Source: Stappia taiwanensis
GTDB lineage: Bacteria; Pseudomonadota; Alphaproteobacteria; Rhizobiales; Stappiaceae
NCBI RefSeq assembly: GCF_014635285.1
Contig: NZ_BMCR01000002.1
Span: 248,001 to 312,000, forward strand
Length of the DNA: 64,000 nucleotides
Reading direction: 5' to 3'
Part shown: positions 44,815 to 53,151 of the stretch, in pieces
Layout of the letters: each line of letters starts with the position of its first letter
Position numbering within the stretch: position 1 is the first letter of the stretch
Notes under the pieces: model-generated
What the model was told of the DNA's origin: nothing
The model's database searches: none
The model's input: the letters and a program-made list of their open reading frames with translations, nothing else
Position numbers and translations under genes: made by a program

Positions 44815-44928
44815 GGCCCGGCAAGTTTTGCCCACCGCCGCCGCCCGACGCCAGCGACTCTTCCACCTTCCCCGTATTTTAGTCTTACATTTCATATCGT
44901 TATATATTTTCGCCTCGAAGCCGCAACT

Positions 44929-44944
44929 TGGCACGCCGCTCGCA
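44929..44944 (+). promoter_or_regulatory. Sigma-54 promoter for flgI operon
   Basis: TGGCACGCCGCTCGCA has GG (44930-44931) and GC (44942-44943) separated by 10 nt, with a perfect TGGCACG half. It lies 54 nt upstream of the flgI start. Confidence 0.75.
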
Positions 44945-44997
44945 TACTGAAAGGCAAACCTGGCGCCTGCGCGCGCTCCATAGGCGGATCCTGACCG

Positions 44998-46110
44998 ATG
45001 ACACTCGTACATGTCCTTCGTTGCCTGCTTCTTCTGACGGCGCTTTCCGCCGCCACCGGGGCGAGCGCGGCCTCGCGCATCAAGGACATCGCCAGCTTCG
45101 AGGGCGTGCGAGACAACCAGCTGATCGGCTATGGCCTTGTGGTCGGCCTGCACGGCACGGGCGATTCCCTGCGCAACGCCCCCTTCACCCGCCAGAGCCT
45201 GGAAGCCATGCTGGAACGGCTCGGCGTCAACACCCGCGGCTTCAATCTCAACACCGACAATGTCGCCGCCGTCATGGTCACGGCCAACCTGCCGGCCTTC
45301 GCCACCCAGGGCACCCGCATCGACGTTGCCGTCAGCGCGCTTGGCGATGCGGAAAGCCTGCAGGGCGGCACCTTGCTGGTGACCCCGCTGCTCGGCGCCG
45401 ACGGCGAGGTCTATGCCATTGCGCAAGGGCCCCTCGCCATTGGCGGCTTTTCCGTACAAGGGGATGCCGCCTCGGTGGTGCGCGGCGTTCCCACCTCCGC
45501 GCGCATCGCCAATGGCGCGCTGGTGGAGCGGGAAATCGACTTCAAGCTGGCCTCGATGACCAGCCTGCGACTTGCCCTACGCAATCCGGACCTGACCACC
45601 GCCCGCCGCATGGCGCTGGCGGTCAACGAGCTGATTGGCCTGCCGACCGCCGAGCCGGTCGATCCAGCCACCGTGCGCATTGACCTGCCGCGCGAGTTCA
45701 ACGGCAACATCGTCGATCTTCTCACCGACATTGAGCAGCTCATCATCGAGCCGGACCTGCCCGCGCGGATCGTCATCGACGAGAACTCCGGCATCATCGT
45801 CATGGGCCAGAACGTCAAGGTCTCGACCGTGGCCATCGCCCAGGGCAATCTCACTGTCACCGTTGCCGAAAGCCCGGAAGTGGTGCAGCCCCTGCCCTTC
45901 GCCAATGGCCGGACCGCCGTGGAACCCCGCACCGACATCCTGGTGGACGATGCCAGCGACAACCGGCTGGCGGTGCTGCCGCAGACAGTGACCCTGCAGC
46001 AGCTTGTCGATGGGCTGAACGCTCTCGGCATCGGCCCGCGCGACATGATTTCCATCCTGCAGGCGGTCAAGGCCTCTGGCGCGCTCCAGGCCGAAATCGA
46101 GGTGATGTGA
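44998..46110 (+). CDS. flgI: Flagellar P-ring protein FlgI
   Basis: This 370-residue periplasmic P-ring subunit has a signal peptide ending near ASA. It continues SRIKDIASFEGVRDNQLIGY, then GLVVGLHGTGDSLRNAPFTR. Later blocks IVIDENSGIIVMGQNVKVST and LQQLVDGLNALGIGPRDMIS are family-typical. Its length is normal. Downstream flgJ overlaps its stop codon. Confidence 0.97.
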   Translation: MTLVHVLRCLLLLTALSAATGASAASRIKDIASFEGVRDNQLIGYGLVVGLHGTGDSLRNAPFTRQSLEAMLERLGVNTRGFNLNTDNVAAVMVTANLPAFATQGTRIDVAVSALGDAESLQGGTLLVTPLLGADGEVYAIAQGPLAIGGFSVQGDAASVVRGVPTSARIANGALVEREIDFKLASMTSLRLALRNPDLTTARRMALAVNELIGLPTAEPVDPATVRIDLPREFNGNIVDLLTDIEQLIIEPDLPARIVIDENSGIIVMGQNVKVSTVAIAQGNLTVTVAESPEVVQPLPFANGRTAVEPRTDILVDDASDNRLAVLPQTVTLQQLVDGLNALGIGPRDMISILQAVKASGALQAEIEVM

Positions 46111-46436
46111 TGACCACCCCCGCCATCGATACCGTTCTGGGCGCCGCGCAAGGGCGGATGATGTCCGCTGGCCCGGCCCGGCCCACGGGCGCCGCCGGCG
46201 CGGGCCTGCGCCAGAATGCCGAGGAGTTTGAATCGGTGTTCCTCAACACCATGCTGCAGCAGATGTTCGCCGGCCTGGAAGAAGGCGGAAGCTGGGGCGA
46301 CAGCCAGGGCTCGGACGCCTGGCGCGGCATGCTGGTGGAAACCTACGCCGACACCATCGCCAAATCCGGCGGCATCGGCATTGCCGACAGCATCCAGCGC
46401 GAACTGCTTGCTCTTCAGGAGACCAACGGACAATGA
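46110..46436 (+). CDS. flgJ: FlgJ-like rod-binding protein (rod domain only)
   Basis: This 108-residue protein corresponds to the N-terminal rod-capping domain of FlgJ: AEEFESVFLNTMLQQMFAGL, then GSDAWRGMLVETYADTIAKS and GIGIADSIQRELL. The muramidase domain of enteric FlgJ is absent, as is usual in alphaproteobacteria. The ATG at 46110 overlaps the flgI stop (TGATG). Confidence 0.92.
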   Translation: MTTPAIDTVLGAAQGRMMSAGPARPTGAAGAGLRQNAEEFESVFLNTMLQQMFAGLEEGGSWGDSQGSDAWRGMLVETYADTIAKSGGIGIADSIQRELLALQETNGQ

Positions 46437-46930
46437 GCCTCGACACCCAAGCGATCGCCGAGCTGGCGCCCGAGTTCTTTTCCGGCACCATCGCCGATCG
46501 GCAAGCGGCGGAGGCGGCCTGCGATCGCTTGCGCCTGGCCATGGATCAACTCATCACCGTCATTGAGGCGGAAACCGAACTGGTCCGGGCCGGCAAGCTC
46601 GCCGAAGCCGGCGAACTACAGCCAGAGAAAGCCAATCTGGTCAGCGTTTACATGCGCGGCATGACTTTCGTGCGCGATCATGCTGTCGCCCTTGGCAATC
46701 TGGCACCGGGCGCCGTGGAGGCGCTCAAGCGCCGCCACGGGGAATTCCAGCCCATCCTGCGCGTCAACCTTGCCGTCCTGTCCACGGCGCGCGAGGTTTC
46801 CGACACCCTGATGCGCAAGGTCGCCGAAGGCGCCGGCGCGACCCGCGCACCCACCACCTATGGACCGGCCGGCACCGCCCCGCGCGCGCCAACCCTGGCG
46901 GACGGCATCTCCATCAATCGGTCACTCTGA
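46433..46930 (+). CDS. FlgN-like flagellar export chaperone (tentative)
   Basis: This is a 165-residue helical protein. The segment RLRLAMDQLITVIEAETELV, then RAGKLAEAGELQPEKANLVS, resembles the FlgN pattern (a long helix, a turn, and E/L/K-rich substrate-binding helix). The C-terminal 40 residues are Ala/Thr/Pro-rich. It overlaps flgJ by 4 nt (ATGA), so it is translationally coupled. FlgN would escort the hook-associated proteins FlgK and FlgL encoded at the window's right end. Confidence 0.68.
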   Translation: MSLDTQAIAELAPEFFSGTIADRQAAEAACDRLRLAMDQLITVIEAETELVRAGKLAEAGELQPEKANLVSVYMRGMTFVRDHAVALGNLAPGAVEALKRRHGEFQPILRVNLAVLSTAREVSDTLMRKVAEGAGATRAPTTYGPAGTAPRAPTLADGISINRSL

Positions 46931-47318
46931 CCGCCCGGCGCCCCCGCTGCTCGACAACGAGCCTATCGCGGTGGGAAAGCGCGCCAGCATGCCACCCGCC
47001 CGTCCAGCCCCTCGCCCACCATCGCCGCCTCCTTTCACAGGGACGGCGCCCGGCCCTGCGCGCGAAATTTCTTCCCTTCCAGGAACGAATCGGGAATGAT
47101 CGAACACAGCTCAAAACCTGACGATTTCGTTAACGCAGTATTCAGAATTTTCTTGTAAAAATATTTTCCTAGACGGCAAGATCAGTATTCCACATGCCGT
47201 CGAAGATCATGATTTTGAGAATTGATAACTGAGGCAAACTTCCGCAAGGTTCGCGGGAAAAACCTCTACGGCGACGCAAGAATTTATCTTTCGCCGCCAT
47301 AGGCGCAGGAGTAACGGG
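46931..47318. promoter_or_regulatory. Upstream region of flaG with a CtrA-like box
   Basis: This gap of 388 nt is GC-rich to about 47090 and AT-rich from 47095 to 47300. TTAACGCAGTATTCA (47130-47144) is TTAA-N7-TTCA, one mismatch from the CtrA box. GGAGTAACGGG before 47319 is the ribosome binding site. No gene is supported. Confidence 0.5.
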
Positions 47319-47693
47319 ATGGAACCTGGAGCAGTCAGGACACCGGGCTACTCGGTCACTACACCGGCGATGCGCAGCATCGAGCCGGTCAATGCCCCTT
47401 CGGTCGCCACCGATATTCCGCCCGAGCAGGCGGTTACCCCCAGCCGCTCGAGCGAAGCCCTGCGCCCCTCGGCGGAAAATGACCGGGAAACCGCGTCCTC
47501 TCCGCAAGAGCCGGTGAAGCGGGAAGAATACCGGGACGAAGTCACCGATTCCCTTGTGTTCCGCGCCATCGACACGGAAACTGGAGAGGTCCTTCGCCAG
47601 ATCCCGGATGAGTCCCTGCTGCGGCTGCGCCGCGCCTTCGCCGAGACCACCCACAAGGACATGACGGGTCTCGGCCTCAACCGCAGCCTTTGA
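47319..47693 (+). CDS. flaG: FlaG-family flagellar protein
   Basis: This 124-residue protein has a disordered N-terminal 65 residues. The C-terminal FlaG-type domain reads LVFRAIDTETGEVLRQIPDE, then SLLRLRRAFAETTHKD. FlaG affects filament length or adhesion in other bacteria. It stands alone, 87 nt upstream of the TPR glycosyltransferase gene. Confidence 0.85.
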   Translation: MEPGAVRTPGYSVTTPAMRSIEPVNAPSVATDIPPEQAVTPSRSSEALRPSAENDRETASSPQEPVKREEYRDEVTDSLVFRAIDTETGEVLRQIPDESLLRLRRAFAETTHKDMTGLGLNRSL

Positions 47694-47780
47694 GCCTTTC
47701 GCGCCGTCACGCCGGCCGCGCCCCTCATGAAGCCGAATCGGCTATAGTCCGCGCCTGTTTTCTCCAGCGCGGACCCTTGG

Positions 47781-49601
47781 ATGCCGGCACCTTCCCAAAC
47801 GATCCTCACCCAGATGCGCAAGGCGCTACTCCTGCAGCGTGACGGCAAGCCGGCGCGCGCGCGTCCGATTTACGAAAAGATCCTGAAGCAGGAGCCGGAC
47901 AACGCCGAAGCGGCGAACCTTCTCGGCCTGTGCTTCCTGGAACAGGGGTTTGCCAAGCGGGCGCTTCCCCTGTTCGAACGGGCGATCCGGCTCGCCCCAC
48001 AGGAAGAGCGCTACCGGATCAACCTTTGCGACGGGCTCGACCGGCTCGGCGACGACAGCGCGCAGATCGCGGCAATCGAAACCGCGCTGGCCGAGCTCCC
48101 CGCGCCCACGCCGGACCTGCTGCATCGCCGCGCCGGTCTGTTGCGCCAGACCGGCCGTTTCGCCGAGGCCCTTGCCGCCTATGACGCCGCCGTCCGCGCT
48201 GCACCGGAGAACGCGGAGATCCTGGTCGAATTCGGCCAGACCCTGATCCTGGCGGGCAAGCACGAGGAGGCCGAACGGGTCCTGCGCTTCGTCCTTTCCG
48301 CCGAGCCGACCCACCGGCTGGCAATTCTCTCCCTCGCCGATGCGCTGAACCAGCTCGACCGCGCGCCCGAGGCGCTGGAGGTGCTGCGCATCACCGCCGA
48401 CCGTTTCGCCGTCGGGCGAGATGCCGGCTACCACCTCAGCCTGGCCAATGCCCATTGGGGCTGCGGCGCCTACCGCGCCGCGCTTGCCGAGACGGACGAG
48501 GCAATCCGGCTGGGGCTTACCGGCGTGGACGCCCGGCTTTTGCGCGGCAAGGCGCTCTACCACCTTGGCCGGTTCGCCGAGGCCGCAGTGGAGCTGGAAC
48601 AGGCGCTCACGCTCGATCCGCAGCGCCATGACGCCGCCATGACCCTTGGTCTGGCGCTGCTGTCGCAAGGGGATCTGGCCCGGGGCTGGACGCTCGCCGA
48701 ACGGCGTGTGGAAGCCCGGCTCAAGGGCCTGATCACCCGGCGCTTCACTCGGCCGACATGGCAGGGCGAGCCGCTTGCCGGCAAGACGCTGATGATCTGG
48801 GACGATCAGGGCATCGGCGATGTGCTGCGCTCCGCCTCCATGTTCGAGGAACTGGCAGAGCGCGCGGACCGGCTCATCGTCGAGTGTCACCCAAAGGTCG
48901 TGCCGCTGCTCGCCCGCAACTTCCCGCAAATCGAGGTGCGCCAGCGCCGGCACGAGGGCGCCAATGCCCTGTTCAGCAGCGAGGATTTCGACTGCCAGTG
49001 TGCCTTCGGTGCGCTGCCAGCGCATCTGCGCCCCGATATCGCATCCTTTCCCGAGCGCCCCGCCACCCTGACTGCCGATCCGGCGCGCGTTGCGGAGTTG
49101 CGCCGGCGTGCGCCGCTTGATGGCACACGGCCCCTCATTGGCCTGTCCTGGACCAGTGGCAACCGCACCGGCCAGCGCGCGCGCTCCTATCTGGCGCTTG
49201 CCGACCTCTTGCCGCTCCTGTCCATCTCCGATGCCGAATTCGTGCTGCTCGACTACACCGACCGCAGCGCGGAAATCGCCGCCCTTCAGGAAAAGGCGCC
49301 GATCACCCTGCACCGCTGGGACGATCTCGATCTTTTCGACGATCTGGAAACCGCCGCAGCCCTCACCGCCTGCATGGATCTGGTGATTTCGGCCAACACC
49401 TCGGTGGCCGACATGTCCGGCGCGCTTGGCGTGCCAACCTGGCGCTTCGGCCCGGTGACCGGCACCATTTTGCTCGGCCAGGAAACCCCGCCCTGGTTGC
49501 CGGCAACCCGCTATCTGCGGCTCGATCCGGAACAGCCTGCCGAGGCGGTGGTGCCCCGGCTGGAAGCGGATCTGCGCGACTGGCTGGCAGCGCGGGGCTG
49601 A
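47781..49601 (+). CDS. TPR-glycosyltransferase fusion, FlmG-like flagellin glycosyltransferase
   Basis: The protein is 606 residues. Residues 1-300 are tetratricopeptide repeats (EKILKQEPDNAEAANLLGLC, FAEALAAYDAAVRAAPENAE, FAEAAVELEQALTLDPQRHD). Residues 320-606 are a GT-B-like domain with DDQGIGDVLRSASMFEELAE, GLSWTSGNRTGQRARSY and the C-terminal ISANTSVADMSGALGVPTWR. The same TPR-plus-GT layout is found in Caulobacter FlmG, where the TPR part binds flagellin and the GT part adds pseudaminic acid. The neuB/neuA-type genes and three flagellin genes alongside support that role. It is not membrane-bound. A TATAGT hexamer lies 33 nt upstream. Confidence 0.82.
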   Translation: MPAPSQTILTQMRKALLLQRDGKPARARPIYEKILKQEPDNAEAANLLGLCFLEQGFAKRALPLFERAIRLAPQEERYRINLCDGLDRLGDDSAQIAAIETALAELPAPTPDLLHRRAGLLRQTGRFAEALAAYDAAVRAAPENAEILVEFGQTLILAGKHEEAERVLRFVLSAEPTHRLAILSLADALNQLDRAPEALEVLRITADRFAVGRDAGYHLSLANAHWGCGAYRAALAETDEAIRLGLTGVDARLLRGKALYHLGRFAEAAVELEQALTLDPQRHDAAMTLGLALLSQGDLARGWTLAERRVEARLKGLITRRFTRPTWQGEPLAGKTLMIWDDQGIGDVLRSASMFEELAERADRLIVECHPKVVPLLARNFPQIEVRQRRHEGANALFSSEDFDCQCAFGALPAHLRPDIASFPERPATLTADPARVAELRRRAPLDGTRPLIGLSWTSGNRTGQRARSYLALADLLPLLSISDAEFVLLDYTDRSAEIAALQEKAPITLHRWDDLDLFDDLETAAALTACMDLVISANTSVADMSGALGVPTWRFGPVTGTILLGQETPPWLPATRYLRLDPEQPAEAVVPRLEADLRDWLAARG

Positions 49602-49638
49602 CCCGCGCTCGCCACATCCCTCACATCTGGATGGCCCG

Positions 49639-50346
49639 TCACATCTGAATGGGGTGAACCTCAAGATTGCGCGCCAGCCGTTCCAGCATCAGTTCGGCGA
49701 CCGCGATGTCATCCGGCTCGTCGATCTCCACCACTTCCTCATCGCTGGTCTCGAAGAAGCCGATCCGCCCGGTCAGCCGGCAACCGGTGCGCTCGAAGCT
49801 CTCGCGCCGGAACAGGTAGAAATTGCCGGTCTCGCGATAATAGCGGTCTTCGGCCGGGATCTGCTGGCGCATCAACCTGTTGTGCGGATCGTAAAGCGGC
49901 TGCGGTTCGGGCAGGTTGCGCCAGATATAATTGCGGATCAGCCGCGCGGAGAACAGCGAGTCGAGCCCGTCTTCGCAAAAGTGGCGAAACGCACCGGCCA
50001 GCGTCTCCCGGCGCCGCACCGGCGAGGTGACTTGCGGAAACAGCACCACCTCCGGCTTCTCCGGGGCGCACATCTCATCGAGCGCATGGCGCAGGGAGGC
50101 TTCCGCCGGCGAGGTGTCGGTGGCGAACTCCGCTGGCCGCAACATCGGCACAAGCGCGCCGAAGGCCCGTGCCACCTCGGCGATCTCTTCGCTGTCGGTG
50201 GAGACGATCACATTCCGCACGAAGCCAGCCTCTCGCGCCGCCTCGATGGTCCAGGCGATCAGCGGCTTGCCGCACACCGGAACGATGTTCTTGCCCGGAA
50301 TCCCCTTCGACCCGCCGCGCGCCAGCACGATCGCATCACAGATCAT
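49639..50346 (-). CDS. CMP-nonulosonate (acylneuraminate) cytidylyltransferase
   Basis: This 235-residue cytoplasmic enzyme activates a nine-carbon sugar acid with CTP. The signature LARGGSKGIPGKNIVPVCGK is complete. Further conserved parts are VIVSTDSEEIAEVARAFGA, PQVTSPVRRRETL and DRYYRETGNFYLFRRESF, the sugar-binding region of NeuA/PseF/LegF. It ends the four-gene minus-strand operon neuB-pyruvyl transferase-methyltransferase-neuA; its ATG overlaps the methyltransferase stop by 4 nt. Whether the sugar is pseudaminic, legionaminic or neuraminic acid is not decidable here. Confidence 0.9.
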   Translation of the reverse strand: MICDAIVLARGGSKGIPGKNIVPVCGKPLIAWTIEAAREAGFVRNVIVSTDSEEIAEVARAFGALVPMLRPAEFATDTSPAEASLRHALDEMCAPEKPEVVLFPQVTSPVRRRETLAGAFRHFCEDGLDSLFSARLIRNYIWRNLPEPQPLYDPHNRLMRQQIPAEDRYYRETGNFYLFRRESFERTGCRLTGRIGFFETSDEEVVEIDEPDDIAVAELMLERLARNLEVHPIQM

Positions 50347-51095
50347 TGCTCTTTTTCCGCAAATACGGTCACGAACGACCCCCAGAAGGCTGGTGACACC
50401 CCCTCCTCCGGCCGCAGCATGCGCTCCCAAGCCTCCGCGGTCGCGAACCGCGTGCCGAAGAACGGATACTCCACGGAGAGGATACGGAACCCGCAGTCGC
50501 GCATCAGGCGCATCAGGGATTCATCGGTAAACAGGCTGACATGCGTCGGATCATGGAGCAAGCGGTAGCGATCGCCGAACAGGCGGGCTGCCGCGCTGGC
50601 GAAGTTCGGCGTACCGACCACAAACAGGCCGCCCGGCTTCAGTGCTTTTGCGGCGCTGCGCACGAACTCCACCGGCGCATCCATATGCTCGATCACGTGA
50701 TGGGCCAGGATCGCATCGCAACTGCCGGCCGGAAACGTCTCGCCCGTCAGCTCTCCGCGCAAGGTTTGCGCGCCGCTCTGGGCCGCCGCCACCTCCACCG
50801 CCTTTTCGGACGGGTCGATGCCGATCCGCTCGTGCCGGTCGTCGATCTGCTCCAGCAACTCGCCAAGGCCGCAGCCGACATCGACCACCCGCCCGGAAGG
50901 GCGCGCGTTGACCGCCTCGGCGATATAGGCCAGATCGGCCTTGCGCTGATCGCGCTCGGAGGCAAGGTCACGCACCCGGCCATCCGGATCGGCCTTGCCG
51001 TCCCAGTATTCTTCCGCCGCCGGGCGGGCCGGATAGCGCACGAAATAGTCCCGCGCCCCGTAGAGCGCCAGACAGCAGTCGATGATCGACGTCAC
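50343..51095 (-). CDS. Class I SAM-dependent methyltransferase in glycosylation island
   Basis: This 250-residue protein has the Rossmann methyltransferase motifs: motif I VVDVGCGLGELLEQI, motif II IGIDPSEKAVEVAA, and DAILAHHVIEHMDAPVEFV with LKPGGLFVVGTPN. It starts with GTG (GGAGG upstream), overlapping the pyruvyl transferase stop by 4 nt. Context suggests methylation of the nonulosonate or of a flagellar glycan; the acceptor is unknown. Confidence 0.86.
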   Translation of the reverse strand: MTSIIDCCLALYGARDYFVRYPARPAAEEYWDGKADPDGRVRDLASERDQRKADLAYIAEAVNARPSGRVVDVGCGLGELLEQIDDRHERIGIDPSEKAVEVAAAQSGAQTLRGELTGETFPAGSCDAILAHHVIEHMDAPVEFVRSAAKALKPGGLFVVGTPNFASAAARLFGDRYRLLHDPTHVSLFTDESLMRLMRDCGFRILSVEYPFFGTRFATAEAWERMLRPEEGVSPAFWGSFVTVFAEKEQ

Positions 51096-52285
51096 AACAG
51101 CCCCTCCACTTGGCCGGCAAGCCAGCCGGCCAGATCCGCGTGATAGCGCTTCAGCACCGCTCGTTCACTGGCACGGATGTCACCGAGCCGCTGCCGCACC
51201 GGCGCCGGGTCGGCAAGATCGCGCGCAAGCTCGGCGAACAGCGGCGAAAGGTCAGTCCCCTCGCGCCAGTCATGGCAGCGCGCCCCCAGACCATAGGCGG
51301 CGAACTGGCCGGCGATCTTGTGGTGCGTGGCGACGGCGAAAACGGGCGTGCCGAAGCCCATCGAGGCAAGACAGGCGTGATAGCGCATCGCCACCACCGC
51401 CTCGGCCCGGCGATACAAATCGAAGGTCGGCGCCCATCCGCCCTCTCCCTGCGCCAGTCCGGCGACCACCACCCGCTCGCGCCGCAAGCGGTCGTCCAGC
51501 GCATCGAGCACCGCGCCGATGGGGCCGAAATCGCTGTAGATATGCGGCACGAACACGCAAATCAGCGTCTCATCGGCGGTCAACAGCGCGTTCAGCCCGG
51601 CGGCAACATCGGCGGCGAACGCCTTTGTCAGATCCTCACCGCCTGCCCCGGCATAGCGCTTGTCCGGCATGTCGCCGGCGAGATTGATAGCGATGAAGCG
51701 GCTACCTTCGGCAAGTCCCGGGACAGCCCCGGTCGCCGGCTCGGCGAACAGGCCGCCGTCGGGAACAATGGCCATCGCATCCGCATAGGCCGCGCCGAGA
51801 TGGTCGCGGATCAGATCCACCGACCCGTCGTTGCGCAAGGAAAAGCGGCAATGATCCATGGCCAGCAATGCGTCGAGGAAGGCGCGGCTGCGCTCCACCG
51901 CCAGCGGGCTGACACCGCGCGTGGCATCGCAGCCGAGCCCGTGAAACAGGATCGGACGGCGGATTGCGGCGAAGAGCTCCGGCGTCGCCTCCAGATAGGT
52001 TCCCGAAACCGTTGTCTCGCGCCAGAGCTGAAACAGGCTGAAACCGCCAATGACCACGAGATCGGCGCGGTTCGCCTCGGCGAGGAACGCCGCATCAAAG
52101 GCCCGCTCCCGCCAGTGAATGAACTGGCGCACCTCGCACGGGCAATGGTCGAGTGCGAACGGCAGGTCGGCGGCACGGGTCCGGTATTCGCCGTCATGCA
52201 TGGCGTTGTCGCCGAGATTGCCGACGAAGGAAGCAAGATGCAGGACCTTCAGCGGCGCCCTGTGAGGCGTGAGGGCGGCTGTCAC
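51092..52285 (-). CDS. Polysaccharide pyruvyl transferase-family protein
   Basis: This 397-residue protein has the PS_pyruv_trans domain. The N-terminal LHLASFVGNLGDNAMHDGEY is the nucleotide- or PEP-site loop. FHGLGCDATRGVSPLAVE, FVPHIYSDFGPIGAVLD and AVVAMRYHACLASMGFGTPV are conserved family regions. Members transfer pyruvate from PEP as a ketal onto sugars, though some relatives (CsaB-like) act on cell-wall polymers. The GTG start at 52285 overlaps the neuB stop by 4 nt; the longer frame upstream overlaps neuB and is not coding. Confidence 0.85.
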   Translation of the reverse strand: MTAALTPHRAPLKVLHLASFVGNLGDNAMHDGEYRTRAADLPFALDHCPCEVRQFIHWRERAFDAAFLAEANRADLVVIGGFSLFQLWRETTVSGTYLEATPELFAAIRRPILFHGLGCDATRGVSPLAVERSRAFLDALLAMDHCRFSLRNDGSVDLIRDHLGAAYADAMAIVPDGGLFAEPATGAVPGLAEGSRFIAINLAGDMPDKRYAGAGGEDLTKAFAADVAAGLNALLTADETLICVFVPHIYSDFGPIGAVLDALDDRLRRERVVVAGLAQGEGGWAPTFDLYRRAEAVVAMRYHACLASMGFGTPVFAVATHHKIAGQFAAYGLGARCHDWREGTDLSPLFAELARDLADPAPVRQRLGDIRASERAVLKRYHADLAGWLAGQVEGLL

Positions 52286-53151
52286 GATGACGCCAGCGTG
52301 TCCTTCCGGCGCAGCTTTTCCATGATCGGACGCTCGCGGCCGTAAATATCGATCACCCCGTTGCCGCGCAGTTTCTCGGCAAGACGGATGCCCTCGATCA
52401 TCTCCTTCATCTGACCCGCGTCGATGGAGGCGGCCTGGTCGGAGCCCCACATGGCCCGGTCGAGGGTAAAGTGGCGCTCCACCGACACCGCGCCAAAGGC
52501 AATCGACAGGATGCTGGGCAGGATGCCCTCTTCATGCCCCGAATAGCCGATCTTCAGATGCGGGAACCGCTCGCGCAGGGTGGAGATGCCGGCGAGATTG
52601 ATCTCCTCCGGCAGAGCCGGATAGGTCGAGGTGCAGTGATAGAGACAGGCGATCTCGCCGCCGGCCGCCTCGATCGTCTCCACCGCGGCCTCAACGATCT
52701 TCAGATCGCACATGCCGGTGGAAATGAGCAGCGGCACCCCGCTGCGGGCCGCATGCACCAGCAAGCCCCTGTCGGTGACCGAGGCGGAGGCGATCTTCAG
52801 ATAGGGAACATCGAGCGCAACCAGGAAGTCCACCGACGCCTCGTCCCACGGCGAGGCGTACCAGACGATCCCAAGTTCGGCGCACAGGGCGGCGATCCGC
52901 TCATACTCGGTGCGGCCGAACTCCAGTCCCCGTTTCAGATCGCCATTGGTTTCTCCAAGCGGGGAGACACGCGGCCGGGCAAGTTCCTCTGCGGAATAGA
53001 CCACATCGACGGTGCGTTTCTGAAACTTGACCGCATCGCAGCCGACCCGATGGGCCGCCCGGATCATCTCCAGCGCCAGATCGATGCTGCCATTGTGGTT
53101 GATGCCGATCTCGGCGACCACCGTACACGTGTCAAAGGTGAAGAGACTCAT
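52282..53151 (-). CDS. NeuB-type nonulosonic acid synthase lacking C-terminal SAF domain
   Basis: This 289-residue TIM-barrel synthase condenses PEP with an N-acetyl-hexosamine to give a nonulosonate. Motifs are VVAEIGINHNGSIDLALEMI, DAVKFQKRTVDVVYS, ASPWDEASVDFL, and LISTGMCDLKIVEAAV with LYHCTSTYPALPEEIN. IGYSGHEEGILPSILSIAFG and ERHFTLDRAMWGSDQAASID follow. The usual antifreeze-like SAF domain of about 60 residues that follows in NeuB/PseI is missing; the protein ends after RKDTLASS. It is first in its operon; its promoter lies in the region shared with flagellin 1. Confidence 0.9.
   Translation of the reverse strand: MSLFTFDTCTVVAEIGINHNGSIDLALEMIRAAHRVGCDAVKFQKRTVDVVYSAEELARPRVSPLGETNGDLKRGLEFGRTEYERIAALCAELGIVWYASPWDEASVDFLVALDVPYLKIASASVTDRGLLVHAARSGVPLLISTGMCDLKIVEAAVETIEAAGGEIACLYHCTSTYPALPEEINLAGISTLRERFPHLKIGYSGHEEGILPSILSIAFGAVSVERHFTLDRAMWGSDQAASIDAGQMKEMIEGIRLAEKLRGNGVIDIYGRERPIMEKLRRKDTLASS

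Noticed and set aside
44743-45459. N-terminal extension of fliX
   Set aside because: The longer open frame runs antisense to flgI; the ATG at 44742 begins the conserved FliX sequence.
47826-49664. 612-codon minus-strand frame across the FlmG-like gene
   Set aside because: It is antisense to a TPR and GT domain with clear motifs; no ribosome binding site or domain.
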